The notes below the pieces were generated by a model. The model saw only the letters and a program-made list of their open reading frames with translations. It did no database searches and was not told the DNA's origin. Of a stretch of 55,331 bases of DNA, positions 1 to 8,633 are shown one piece after another (the stretch's first letter is position 1; every line of letters begins with the position of its first letter). The position numbers and the translations under genes were made by a program. This DNA is from a bacterium (lineage in GTDB: Bacteria > Actinomycetota > Acidimicrobiia > Spongiisociales > UBA5794). The DNA is taken from contig JAAETI010000199.1 of assembly GCA_024228555.1 (NCBI GenBank), positions 1-55,331 on the forward strand. Reading direction: 5' to 3'.

Positions 1-398
1 AGCATGTGGGCCTCATCCAAGATGTAGATCTTCCGGGAACCGCCGGCGACCGCCACGGTGCCGACGTTGGCCCTGATCTCACGGACATCTTCGACCTTGT
101 TGTGCGAAGCCGCATCCAACTCGATTACGTCTAATGAGTTGCCTTCAGTGACCGCGACACACGAGGCACACTCGTTGCACGGCTCCCCGTCATCAGCACG
201 GTTCGCACAGTTGAGCGCCTTCGCCAGAAGACGGGCAGTGGTGGTCTTGCCGGTACCTCGAGGACCGGCAAATAAGTAGGCATGGGCGACCTTGCTTTCG
301 ACGACCTCACGGGCCAGCGTCGTCGTGACATGATCCTGTCCGACCATCTCATTGAAGTTCTGCGGACGGTACTTGCGGTATAGCGCCTGATAATCCAT
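1..398 (-). CDS. dnaX: DNA polymerase III subunit gamma/tau, N-terminal part (cut by window edge)
   Basis: This is the clamp-loader ATPase of the replicative polymerase, which uses ATP to open and place the sliding clamp. Translating the minus strand from the ATG at 398 gives a protein starting MDYQALYRKYRP, the usual DnaX opening. It continues through a Walker A motif GPRGTGKTTT, a cysteine-rich zinc module (CANRADDGEPCNECASC) and a Walker B/sensor segment ending in DEAH near position 10. The C-terminal two thirds lie outside the window. No strong Shine-Dalgarno precedes the ATG. The gene is divergent from the DUF3152 gene. Family assignment is near certain; whether a tau form is made cannot be judged here. 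Confidence 0.95.
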   Translation of the reverse strand, partial: MDYQALYRKYRPQNFNEMVGQDHVTTTLAREVVESKVAHAYLFAGPRGTGKTTTARLLAKALNCANRADDGEPCNECASCVAVTEGNSLDVIELDAASHNKVEDVREIRANVGTVAVAGGSRKIYILDEAHM

Positions 399-509
399 TG
401 CGAGCGATGGTACCCGAGCCCACCGACATCCCGCCCGGAAATGACACGCATGTCATTTGTTTGGGCTTACCCTCCTGGCGTGAGTACTTCCCAAGGAGCC
501 TGCTGAACC

Positions 510-1409
510 ATGTCAGCTCAGGTTCGCCCGCATCGCAGGCATCAGGCAATCGACCCAGACAACGCATCCCCACGCCCGCGTCCTACGTCGGGCCGGGTTG
601 TTTGGAGAACAGCATTCTTCTCCGCAGCCGTCGTATTCGTAATCTCATCTACATCCGCAATCGCAGGATTCGAGGAGCCGATTGGACCGCCTGGATCCCA
701 GCCAATCGCCACCACCACCACTACCACTACCACTACCGCCGCCCCTACTGCACAACCCATCCGAATTGAACTCCCCCCGACGGCTGCCGAATGCGATCCG
801 TCAGGACCTGTCTCATGTGACACCGATCTCCCCCCGAGCCCCGCTATCGACAGCGACACGCTCACGGCATGCAGCCTGGGCACCCAGCACCAGCCGACAG
901 GGGAACTCATCATCGCGACAGCGGCGGAGGGAGCGCCCGCTGGGGCCATACGATTCCGTGTCGAGATAGAGGCCGGACTCGCCATCGACCATGACTGCTT
1001 TGCCGAAACTGCGCTTTCGATCCTTACAGATGATCGCGGTTGGACGTCAAGCGCTGACGTCGACTTTGCCAGGGTCGACGATGACACCTACGACTTCCGG
1101 CTCGTGCTTGCCTCACCAGCGACCACAGACACCCTCTGCTACCCCGCTCGGACCGCCGGTCGCTATTCATGCCGCAACGGAGAAAAAGTCATTATCAACC
1201 TCATGAGATGGACGTCAGGTACCGATGACTACAACGACAATCTCACGACCTATCGCCAATACCTCCTCAACCACGAGGTAGGGCACTTTCTGGGCAAAGG
1301 GCACTTGCAGTGCTCAGCACCCGGAGAATTGGCCCCCGTGATGATGCAGCAAACTAAAGGACTTGGGGAATGCCTCCCCAACGGATGGCCGACGGAGGTC
1401 GAGAAATGA
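510..1409 (+). CDS. Secreted or membrane-anchored DUF3152 protein, matrixin-like zinc metalloprotease fold
   Basis: A 299-residue protein with a basic N-terminus, one hydrophobic segment at about residues 33-52 (signal peptide or anchor), a Thr-rich linker at about residues 68-77 and a C-terminal globular domain. Around residue 255 it has HEVGHFLGKGH, a metzincin-type zinc motif (HExGHxxGxxH). It then has PVMMQQT and a terminal GWP, which together match the actinobacterial DUF3152 family. Function is unproven in that family; extracytoplasmic peptidase activity is inferred from the zinc motif. An AAGGAG lies 11 nt before the ATG. Its stop codon overlaps the next start as ATGA at 1406-1409, so the two genes are probably translated together. 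Confidence 0.85.
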   Translation: MSAQVRPHRRHQAIDPDNASPRPRPTSGRVVWRTAFFSAAVVFVISSTSAIAGFEEPIGPPGSQPIATTTTTTTTTAAPTAQPIRIELPPTAAECDPSGPVSCDTDLPPSPAIDSDTLTACSLGTQHQPTGELIIATAAEGAPAGAIRFRVEIEAGLAIDHDCFAETALSILTDDRGWTSSADVDFARVDDDTYDFRLVLASPATTDTLCYPARTAGRYSCRNGEKVIINLMRWTSGTDDYNDNLTTYRQYLLNHEVGHFLGKGHLQCSAPGELAPVMMQQTKGLGECLPNGWPTEVEK

Positions 1410-1987
1410 GAATCCGCCTGGGAATCGATCTGGACGGTGTTGTCGCCAACTTCATCGATGGCTGGATGATGCGGTACAACATGGACTTCGGAACCAAGCT
1501 CACCGAGGAGCAGGTCTATCATTGGGATGCGGCAAGCGATCTCACCCACTTCGACGACATGTCGGACTTCTGGCAGTGGGCTGGCGCATCCGGCAACGGA
1601 CCAACTGTCTTCCGCAATCTCGCTCCATATCCCGGCGCCCTCAACACTCTGGACGAGTTGGCGACGTGCCATGACATCGTGATCCTGACCATGAAACCAG
1701 ATTGGGCCAGCCGCGATACGTTTTCGTGGATCGCCGATAATCGGATCCCGACTCGAGAAGTCCACCTGATCACAAAGAAGTGGAAGATCGATTGCGACAT
1801 ATACCTAGACGATTCGCCCTTCGTCCTTCCCGAACTCGTCGCAAACCGACCTGACTCGATTGTGTGTCGGTATGTGCGCCCCTGGAACGAACCGGTCGAA
1901 GGGGCTGTCGATGTTCACGACTGGGATGAGTTCTTGGCGTTGGTCTGCCGCGAGAACGGTGACCGCGACTGCGCGGAACGCCACTGA
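1406..1987 (+). CDS. HAD-fold 5'(3')-deoxyribonucleotidase-like protein (NT5C family)
   Basis: A 193-residue haloacid dehalogenase superfamily phosphatase. The N-terminal motif GIDLDGVVANF gives the nucleophile Asp8 and acid/base Asp10. Motif II is the ILTMKP segment, motif III lies around KKWKID, and motif IV is YLDDSP. Length and layout fit the NT5C/5'-nucleotidase type C family, which dephosphorylates (deoxy)nucleoside monophosphates. The start ATG at 1406 overlaps the previous stop (ATGA), and a longer in-frame reading from 1370 would lie inside the DUF3152 gene. The last 73 nt run antisense over the end of the MFS gene on the other strand, an unusually long convergent overlap. Substrate is not predictable. 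Confidence 0.8.
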   Translation: MRIRLGIDLDGVVANFIDGWMMRYNMDFGTKLTEEQVYHWDAASDLTHFDDMSDFWQWAGASGNGPTVFRNLAPYPGALNTLDELATCHDIVILTMKPDWASRDTFSWIADNRIPTREVHLITKKWKIDCDIYLDDSPFVLPELVANRPDSIVCRYVRPWNEPVEGAVDVHDWDEFLALVCRENGDRDCAERH

Positions 1988-3138
1988 CCGTTCGAATAGG
2001 CGTGTCGATCCACCACCAGGTGGAGCAGCGCCATCAGAACCGCAGTCACCACCAGAAACGGTCCTAGCGCTTCCAAGCCGTTGGCATCGATGAACCCTGA
2101 GGCGATCCACGGCACGGCAGCAGTCCCGACACTCGCTGCCGCGACCTGATAACCGATAATCGCAGGCGCTCGGTCTGCCCCCACCCAGAGCGGAGTCAAC
2201 GCAACCAGGGTCGGGAAGACACCCGCGATGCTGAGGCCGAGCAACGGGAGACTCAGCACACCAAGGCCCGATGGATCCCGCCAGAAGACAATGGCGCCGA
2301 TGACCGAGCCAGCCATGCTCAGGTGAAGGATGGATCGACCGGTGATGCGATCGCCAATCACGCCGAGTAGCAGCCTTCCCCCTGTCAGTCCGCCCCAATA
2401 GAGAGCGACCCAGATCCCGGCGGCAAATTCAGCTACGTTCCGCCCCTCTGTGAGCACCGAATAGGCAAATTGCCCGGCCGTGATCTCAAACCCCACGTTC
2501 AGAAGGAACAAACCAAGCACGCCTGCGATGGAGCCACCAACTCGACCGTCGCTGACCGCCACCGTCTTCTCCTCAGGTGGGTCCGGCCAATACCGGCGCA
2601 GCACGAATACGACTGCAAGCAGGGCGGCCTCAGCTATGGCCAACACCAGGTATGTCCAACGCCACGACAGCCCGCGAGCAAGTAGCGATGCCACCAGAAT
2701 GGGACCCGTTGTCGCCCCAAGCCCAAAGCTCGCATGCAAGAGATTCATGGTGCGAGTGCCGTGATGCAACGCCACGTACGCATTGATCACCGCATCCACC
2801 AGCCCACCTGTGAAGCCAAGGCCGATCGCAGCCATCAACAACATTGGCCACGATTGGGCCAATCCATAGCCCATCAGCGAAACGGTGCCCAGGAGCAATG
2901 TTGCACTCAGGAGGTTGCCGATGCCCAACGCACTGGTCAAGCGGCCTGCGAACAGCCCCGCCACGAAATAGCCACCGGTCCCAATCGCCAGCAGCAAACC
3001 CAAATCGGACACGGGTCTGGAAAGATCCACCCGTATCGAAGGCCAGGCGACACCAAGCACCCCTGCGGACAAGCCGAGGGTCACAAAGATCAGAAACACG
3101 ACTTTGATCAACCGGCGCGACGGCGCTGTGACAGACAT
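1915..3138 (-). CDS. MFS transporter
   Basis: A 407-residue membrane protein with about 12 hydrophobic segments beginning at residue 10 and an MFS loop 2-3 region (YFVAGLFAGRLTSALG). It shows the two-half symmetry and length of major facilitator permeases. No substrate-specific motif is recognisable; the closest style is the fucose/sugar or drug MFS branches. The C-terminal tail (about 35 residues after the last helix) is polar and Ser/Gln-rich. That tail is encoded in the 73-nt overlap with the convergent nucleotidase gene, so it may be a non-conserved extension produced by loss of an earlier stop. It stands alone and is divergent from phnD. Confidence 0.85.
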   Translation of the reverse strand: MSVTAPSRRLIKVVFLIFVTLGLSAGVLGVAWPSIRVDLSRPVSDLGLLLAIGTGGYFVAGLFAGRLTSALGIGNLLSATLLLGTVSLMGYGLAQSWPMLLMAAIGLGFTGGLVDAVINAYVALHHGTRTMNLLHASFGLGATTGPILVASLLARGLSWRWTYLVLAIAEAALLAVVFVLRRYWPDPPEEKTVAVSDGRVGGSIAGVLGLFLLNVGFEITAGQFAYSVLTEGRNVAEFAAGIWVALYWGGLTGGRLLLGVIGDRITGRSILHLSMAGSVIGAIVFWRDPSGLGVLSLPLLGLSIAGVFPTLVALTPLWVGADRAPAIIGYQVAAASVGTAAVPWIASGFIDANGLEALGPFLVVTAVLMALLHLVVDRHAYSNGQWRSAQSRSPFSRQTNAKNSSQS

Positions 3139-3296
3139 CGCAGGAGGTTACCGCCCACTGGTCACGACCGATCCACCGTCGCCTACGGGTCGCGAAAACC
3201 CGGCATCTCGAATGGGCGCAAATGTGCCACGGGTCTAAAGTTGTGCTGTACCGCGAGTGAGTTACACAAGGGCTATCCAAAGGGAGTGCATTCGCA

Positions 3297-4421
3297 ATGA
3301 CTGTTCGCAAGATATTGGCGCTGCTTGCCGTATTGGCACTGTTCGTGGCCGCCTGTGGAGACAGTGATGACTCCTCAGACACAACCGAACCAGCAGCAAC
3401 TGAAACAACCGCAGCACCCACAACCGCTGCACCTGCAACTACGGCGGCGCCGGCAACGACGACCGCCGCACCAGCACCGACTATCGGCACGGCCGATAAT
3501 CCGATCGAGGTCCTATTCGTTCCTTCGGTGAGCGCTGAAGAGATCGTCGCCGGTGGTGAGCTTCTCAAGGAAGCTCTGAATGCCACCACGGGGCTCGAGT
3601 TCAACGTCTCCGTTGGTACGTCATACGCATCAACAATCGAAGAGATGTGTGCATCACCTGAAAACACTGTCGGGTTTATCCCTGCACAGGGTTACGTCCT
3701 CGCCAGCGACCTTTGCGGCGTTGACATCCAGCTGAAGTCGCTCCGGTTCGGTTATACCGAGTACTGGACTCAGTTCATCGTGCCTCGCGAGAGCGATGCT
3801 AATGACATCTTCGACTTCGCCGGGGCCAAGTGGGCATATCCGGACGCAACATCGACTTCCGGCTTCCTGGTGCCGTCAGGCGTCTTCCAGAAGGCTGGAA
3901 TCAAGGTCGGCGAGTCCTTCGAGGCTGGCGGTCACTCGGCCGTCGTACGTGCTGTCTACAACGGTGAGGCCGATTTTGGCACCACGTTCTTCAGCCCGAC
4001 CATTGATGCCGATCGCAACGTGATCTGGGATGGAACCCCTGAGGGTGCCGACATCACCGCAGATGCCGTCGAGACCTGTGTCCTTGATGCAGACGGTCAG
4101 ATCGAGTGCAGCGGTGAGTATCCCCGTGATGCTCGACGCAACATTCGCGAAGAGAACCCGGATGTAATCCAGAAGGTCAAGATCGTGACTCTGTCCGATC
4201 CGATCCCAAATGACGGCATGGCCTTTGGTCCCGAATTCCCCGACGATCTCAAGACCCAGATCGTCGATGCAATGATGGCGTTCGCTGAAAGCGATCCTGA
4301 GACATTCGCAACTGCGTTTGATGCATACAGCTGGAGCGGTGTCGCTCCGACCGAGGACTCGGATTTCGATTCGATCCGTGCATTGCTGCAGGCTCTTGGG
4401 TTCTCGCTCGAGGATTTCTAG
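3297..4421 (+). CDS. phnD: Phosphonate/phosphate ABC transporter substrate-binding lipoprotein (PhnD-like)
   Basis: A 374-residue lipoprotein. Its signal peptide ends in the lipobox FVAAC (Cys20) and is followed by a long Thr/Ala/Pro linker to about residue 62, typical of surface tethering in actinobacteria. The rest is a PhnD-type periplasmic-binding fold: IEVLFVPSVSAEEIV at the start, the helix GAKWAYPDATSTSG, then AVYNGEADFG. It delivers phosphonate, phosphite or phosphate to the PhnCE permease encoded downstream. A GGGAG lies about 11 nt upstream of the ATG. A strong terminator separates it from phnC, which would make binding protein more abundant than the membrane complex. No C-P lyase genes are present here, so the ligand may be simple oxyanions. 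Confidence 0.92.
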   Translation: MTVRKILALLAVLALFVAACGDSDDSSDTTEPAATETTAAPTTAAPATTAAPATTTAAPAPTIGTADNPIEVLFVPSVSAEEIVAGGELLKEALNATTGLEFNVSVGTSYASTIEEMCASPENTVGFIPAQGYVLASDLCGVDIQLKSLRFGYTEYWTQFIVPRESDANDIFDFAGAKWAYPDATSTSGFLVPSGVFQKAGIKVGESFEAGGHSAVVRAVYNGEADFGTTFFSPTIDADRNVIWDGTPEGADITADAVETCVLDADGQIECSGEYPRDARRNIREENPDVIQKVKIVTLSDPIPNDGMAFGPEFPDDLKTQIVDAMMAFAESDPETFATAFDAYSWSGVAPTEDSDFDSIRALLQALGFSLEDF

Positions 4422-4461
4422 AACTTGACCAGCTTGGCGTCAGCCAGGCAAAGCAATGACC

Positions 4462-4501
4462 CGATACGGGCGGAGTTCATACTCCGCCCGTATCGCTTTT
4501 C
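4462..4501 (+). terminator. Intrinsic terminator between phnD and phnC
   Basis: A perfect 14-bp stem (CGATACGGGCGGAG with its complement) closes a six-base TTCATA loop at 4476-4481 and is followed by CTTTTCT. It lies inside the transport operon, 41 nt after the phnD stop, so it probably works as a partial terminator that lowers phnCE expression relative to phnD. Confidence 0.88.
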
Positions 4502-4548
4502 TAGGCCCCACTAGCTTGAATGTATCCAACGCGTGAGGAAGGTCGTCT

Positions 4549-5301
4549 GTGCTCAAGGTCGAACACCTGACCAAGGTCTATGAAGGGGGCACGCTCGCCC
4601 TCGAAGATGTGTCCTTCGAAGTGAAGGACGGAGAATTCTTGGCCGTCATCGGTCTCAGCGGATCCGGCAAATCAACTCTGCTGCGCTGCATAAACAGGCT
4701 CATCGAGCCGACCGAAGGGCGCATCACATGGAACGGTGTCGATGTCACCAACGCTTCGCAGGAGGACCTACGTCGCATCAGGCGCCGGATCGGGATGGTC
4801 TTTCAGCACTTCAACCTGGTCAACCGCTCCAAGGTGACCACGAATGTTCTATCGGGAAGGCTTGGCTACACCAACCCGGCGTACTCGCTGATCAACCGCT
4901 TCTCCAACGACGACCGCGCCAGGGCACAGGCACAGTTGGAACGCGTCGGTCTCACCGATCGGGATGACCACCGCGCAGATGCGTTGAGCGGCGGCCAGCA
5001 ACAGCGGGTGGGCATCGCAAGAGCAATGATTCAAGAGCCGGAGATGATCCTCGCCGACGAGCCGGTTGCCAGCCTCGACCCGGTACTGGCCCACTCCATC
5101 ATGCAGTACCTCGAGCAGATCAACCAGGAGGACAAAGTCACGGTGCTGTGCAGTCTTCACTTCCTCGATCTCGTCGAGAAGTACTCACAGCGTGTGATCG
5201 CCCTCAATGACGGGCGTCTCGTATTCGAGGGCACTGCCAAGGAACTCGACGACGAGCGATTCAAGGACATCTACGGTCGGGAGGCTGAGCGCATTGGCTG
5301 A
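4549..5301 (+). CDS. phnC: Phosphonate-type ABC transporter ATPase (PhnC-like)
   Basis: A 250-residue ABC ATPase starting at GTG 4549 with a GAGGAAGG Shine-Dalgarno just upstream. Walker A is GLSGSGKST at residues 35-43, the Q-loop is MVFQHFNL, the signature is LSGGQQQRVGIARAM near residue 146 and Walker B is MILADEPVASLDP near residue 165. An H-loop His follows in CSLHFLD. Length and the RSKVTTNVLSGRLG segment fit PhnC. It powers import by the PhnE permease, whose TTG start overlaps its 3' end by 8 nt. Confidence 0.93.
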   Translation: MLKVEHLTKVYEGGTLALEDVSFEVKDGEFLAVIGLSGSGKSTLLRCINRLIEPTEGRITWNGVDVTNASQEDLRRIRRRIGMVFQHFNLVNRSKVTTNVLSGRLGYTNPAYSLINRFSNDDRARAQAQLERVGLTDRDDHRADALSGGQQQRVGIARAMIQEPEMILADEPVASLDPVLAHSIMQYLEQINQEDKVTVLCSLHFLDLVEKYSQRVIALNDGRLVFEGTAKELDDERFKDIYGREAERIG

Positions 5302-7495
5302 GAAGAAAAGCAAATCGCGACGTCGCCTCTGGATCATCCTCGGTCTGGTCGGAGCGTTCCTTCTTTATGGATACGCCGTTCAGGAGACCGACGTCGACTT
5401 GGCAGAAGTCCAAAGCGAAACACGCCGGGCCAGCTTGGTCCGCATCATGCGCAACTTGGCGCAGCCCAACCTCATCACCTTCGATGATGCCGAGGTAGTC
5501 ATCTCAGCCGACGTGCTGGTCCCCTGCCCAGCCAGTGGAGTAGGCCCCGAGGCCGACACCTCTGGTGCCGCATACATTGTTGTCGAGCCATCGTGCGCCG
5601 ACCCTGGCGACGCAGTCACCATCACCGGGGTTGGGTTCGAAGCCGAGGCGCGGGGCAACACGACGTTCCGGCCAGATTCAGAGTTCGATGTGACCAGACA
5701 ACTAGAAGGCTTCACGCCGGACAGCGACGGCAATTTCACAATCACTGCGGAGCTACCGAATCGGACTTCCGAGAAGCCCCAACAGATCGAGGCAACCACA
5801 CGAGTCCAGGTTGGGTCCTGGCTCAATCGAGAGGTGGTGTGGACCGACATCAACGCCAATGGGCTGCGTGATGAGCAGGCGATGCCCGAGAGCGGAACTC
5901 TCGAGATGGACGTTCCTTCTCTGCTGACGATACCGGGAGCGGGTCTGGTCCTTGTCGAAGACGGCGAGTCGGTCCAGACGCTTGCGCTTGGTGATGACTT
6001 CGTCGCCACCAGCGGTCCCGCCGAGGACCTCAACATGTCGGCTGGGGTCGTCGCAGAATCGGACTTCGAGGTGGTTAGCGCAAAGCAGGATGGAACCGTT
6101 GTCTTGAGCGGTCCCGGAGGCGCGGATCTCACGGGGGTGGAGATACTGCTGTATGACCCCGCCAACGGCAACCGCGGGGCCACCCATTCCACCGCAGACC
6201 AGTTTGCGCACTCCCCGCGCATTTCCGACAACGCCAAGGAGACATGGGACAAGATCATCGAGACAGTGTTCATGGCCTTCCTGGCCACAACGCTTGGTCT
6301 CCTGATCGCGCTTCCAATGTCGTTCCTGGCAGCGCGCAACCTGATGAAGGACATCAGAACCACGGTCACGAACCTGTCGCTCAACCTGCTGGCAATCCCG
6401 ATTGGAGGACTGATTGGTCTCTACCTGAGTCGATGGGCGAGGAGTTGGGCGAGCAATCTCGAAAGCGACTGGTTCAGGTTTGCCCTTGTCGTCCTGATTC
6501 CGCTTGGACTGATATACGCCTTGCGAGCAATCCTCAAGGAAGAGGACGCAGAAGCACCGACCAGCCGCGAACGGGCAGTGCAAACGGCCGTGTTCATCGC
6601 TGCCGGCTTTGTGGTGGCTCTCTGGGGCTTCATCCTTGCCGCATTCCTCATCAATGCCGGCACCTCGATGGGATGGGGCTTCATCGGCAATTTCGTAGCA
6701 ATCATTGGTGAGGTCATCCGACTGTTGCTACCGGTCTTTGCGATCGCCGGTGCCATCGGGATGATGATGAACCTCGGATCGAAGCTTGGCTTTGCGCTGA
6801 ACGATCGGCTCGAAGGCGCTGCGATACGTGCGGTCAATCTTCCGCTGGCGGCAGCCGCCGGTGCCATCATCGCCATGATGATCGGGGCCGTCATCGACTG
6901 GTTCTATCAGTTCGAAAATCTTTGGACCAGTCGCTACATACCCGCCATCATTGGTGCCCTGATCGGTATCTACCTGGCCGCCCGGGTGAAGAAGTCCGAA
7001 GGTGTTGGGGTCGGCATGATCGTCTACTACATGGCGCGGACCCTATTCAACACGCTGCGGTCGATCGAGCCACTGGTCATGGTCATTGTCTTCGTTGTAT
7101 GGGTCGGCTTCGGTCCATTTGCCGGGTCGCTGGCCCTGTCGCTACACACCGCGGCAGCCCTCTCCAAGCTCTACTCGGAGCAGGTGGAAAGCGTGGCAAG
7201 CGGCCCGATCGAAGCGGTCCGGGCCACGGGTGCGACGAGGATGCAGACCATCATCTACGGTGTGGTGCCGCAGATCGTGCCGCCGTATCTGTCGTTCACG
7301 ATGTACCGCTGGGACATCAACGTTCGCATGTCGACCATCATCGGCTTCGCCGGCGGTGGTGGTATCGGGTTCCTGTTGCAACAGAACATCAACCTGCTGC
7401 AGTACAGGGATGCAGCAGCTCAGATGCTGGCCATCGCCATCGTGGTGGCAACCATGGACTGGATCAGCGCCCGTCTCCGCGAACGTCTCGTCTAG
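5294..7495 (+). CDS. phnE: Phosphonate-type ABC transporter permease PhnE with a large extracytoplasmic insertion
   Basis: The transmembrane subunit of the PhnCDE importer. I place the start at TTG 5294 (MAEKKSKSRRR), which overlaps phnC by 8 nt; longer readings lie inside phnC. The protein is about 733 residues, while PhnE proteins are usually 260-300. Residues 9-26 form a first helix. Residues of about 27-315 are hydrophilic and include an Ig/IPT-like stretch (DPGDAVTITGVGF). From about residue 316 there are at least ten hydrophobic segments. The permease EAA loop (EAVRATGATRMQTIIYG) sits near residue 640. The insertion may form an outward-facing module that meets the lipoprotein PhnD; that is inference. 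The downstream dgt gene starts 15 nt later, so it is probably in the same transcript. Confidence 0.88.
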   Translation: MAEKKSKSRRRLWIILGLVGAFLLYGYAVQETDVDLAEVQSETRRASLVRIMRNLAQPNLITFDDAEVVISADVLVPCPASGVGPEADTSGAAYIVVEPSCADPGDAVTITGVGFEAEARGNTTFRPDSEFDVTRQLEGFTPDSDGNFTITAELPNRTSEKPQQIEATTRVQVGSWLNREVVWTDINANGLRDEQAMPESGTLEMDVPSLLTIPGAGLVLVEDGESVQTLALGDDFVATSGPAEDLNMSAGVVAESDFEVVSAKQDGTVVLSGPGGADLTGVEILLYDPANGNRGATHSTADQFAHSPRISDNAKETWDKIIETVFMAFLATTLGLLIALPMSFLAARNLMKDIRTTVTNLSLNLLAIPIGGLIGLYLSRWARSWASNLESDWFRFALVVLIPLGLIYALRAILKEEDAEAPTSRERAVQTAVFIAAGFVVALWGFILAAFLINAGTSMGWGFIGNFVAIIGEVIRLLLPVFAIAGAIGMMMNLGSKLGFALNDRLEGAAIRAVNLPLAAAAGAIIAMMIGAVIDWFYQFENLWTSRYIPAIIGALIGIYLAARVKKSEGVGVGMIVYYMARTLFNTLRSIEPLVMVIVFVVWVGFGPFAGSLALSLHTAAALSKLYSEQVESVASGPIEAVRATGATRMQTIIYGVVPQIVPPYLSFTMYRWDINVRMSTIIGFAGGGGIGFLLQQNINLLQYRDAAAQMLAIAIVVATMDWISARLRERLV

Positions 7496-7510
7496 GCGGT
7501 CACCGACAGC

Positions 7511-8509
7511 ATGAGCGAATTCATCCGCAGAACGCGGGAGGATACCGAGCGTCTCGAACACAAGACGCTGGCCCCTGCCGCCACCAGGTCCGTTGATTCG
7601 AGAGGACGTCGGCTTCCCGAGCTCGACGACGCCTATCGGACCGCATTTCAGCGTGACCGCGATCGGATCATCCACTCCAAGGCGTTTCGGCGCCTCAAGC
7701 ACAAGACTCAGGTGTTCATCAATCCTGAGGGTGACCACTATGTGACGAGGCTCACCCATACTCTTCAGGTGACTCAGATTGGCCGGTCGATCGCCCGCAA
7801 CCTGTCGCTGAATGAGGATCTGGCGGAGGCGATCTGTCTTGCTCACGATGTCGGTCACTCCCCGTTTGGTCATACCGGCGAGGACGCATTGAGCGAGTTC
7901 GTCGAGGACGAGTGGCTCCACTCAGCCCAGGGCGTGCGCATTTACGAGGTGTTAGAACCAGCAAACCTGAGCTGGGAGGTACTCGACGGTGTCCGCGCCC
8001 ACTCGTGGAAGATCCCGGAGCCACCGGCGACGCCGGAGGGTTACATCTGCCGCTTTGCGGACCGGTTTGCCTACCTGACGCACGACGTGGATGACGCCCT
8101 GCGCGCCGGCGTTATCGAGCGCATCGACCTCCCCGCAGCAGCGTTGGCCCGCTTTGGCGAACCTGGTGGAGAATGGTTGGCTTCGATGATCCGGGCGGTC
8201 GTCAATGAATCTCTGGTGCGCGGCGCAGTGACTATGGATGAGGAGTCCCTCGAGGTCATGAATGAGCTGCGCGACTTCATGTTCCAGAACGTCTATCTGC
8301 GGGCCGGCACCGATGGGCAGCGGAGGACCGTCATGGCGATCGTGCGTGATCTCGTCAACTACTTCGTCGACCATGCATCTGAGATTCCCGATACCTACCG
8401 CCATACCGAGGCCGACACCCTGACCCAGGTCATCGACTACGTCGCAGGCATGACCGATCGCTACGCCATCAGCGTCCACGACCAGCTATACCGCCCCCGC
8501 CTCTTCTAG
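7511..8509 (+). CDS. dgt: Deoxyguanosinetriphosphate triphosphohydrolase-like protein (dGTPase)
   Basis: A 332-residue HD-domain phosphohydrolase of the Dgt/SAMHD1 class, which cleaves dNTPs to deoxynucleosides and triphosphate. Visible features are FRRLKHKTQVF near residue 60, the first metal His in RLTHTLQV (H83), the HD doublet in AHDVGHSPFGH (H112-D113), and a later metal Asp in THDVDDA. It matches the short Dgt-like form common in actinobacteria. It follows phnE by 15 nt with no terminator, and the link to transport is probably only transcriptional. Tandem repeats follow the stop codon. Confidence 0.9.
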   Translation: MSEFIRRTREDTERLEHKTLAPAATRSVDSRGRRLPELDDAYRTAFQRDRDRIIHSKAFRRLKHKTQVFINPEGDHYVTRLTHTLQVTQIGRSIARNLSLNEDLAEAICLAHDVGHSPFGHTGEDALSEFVEDEWLHSAQGVRIYEVLEPANLSWEVLDGVRAHSWKIPEPPATPEGYICRFADRFAYLTHDVDDALRAGVIERIDLPAAALARFGEPGGEWLASMIRAVVNESLVRGAVTMDEESLEVMNELRDFMFQNVYLRAGTDGQRRTVMAIVRDLVNYFVDHASEIPDTYRHTEADTLTQVIDYVAGMTDRYAISVHDQLYRPRLF

Positions 8510-8538
8510 CGCCCGCTTCCAGCCCGTTCCGGAAATGC

Positions 8539-8628
8539 CCCGAGGCTCCGCTTGGGGAGCTCCCGAGGCTCCGCTTGGGGAACTCCCGAGCTCGGCCTTG
8601 GGAGCTCGCAAGCTCGGCCTTGGGAGCT
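8539..8628. repeat. Four tandem 22-23 bp repeats with internal dyad, between convergent genes
   Basis: Copies lie at 8539-8561, 8562-8584, 8585-8606 and 8607-8628. The first two read CCCGAGGCTCCGCTTGGGG plus AGCT or AACT; the last two are variants ending CTCGGCCTTGGGAGCT. Each unit can fold on itself (CCGAG with CTTGG, allowing a G-U pair). The array fills the gap between the converging dgt and exporter genes, where it may act as a bidirectional terminator or simply be slippage-prone DNA. There is no T-tract. Confidence 0.75.
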
Positions 8629-8633
8629 CGCAG

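Noticed and set aside
484-550. Stretch near dnaX with partial resemblance to the signal recognition particle RNA core (GAACC...TCAG...)
   Set aside because: Its location near dnaX is typical of the SRP RNA gene, but the obligatory GGAAGGAAGCA-type loop is absent on both strands, and the stretch overlaps the start of the DUF3152 gene.
2630-3667. A 345-codon open frame on the minus strand covering the phnD start and the MFS N-terminus
   Set aside because: It overlaps two well-recognised genes, one antisense and one in another frame, and has low-complexity Ala/Val stretches caused by the phnD linker.
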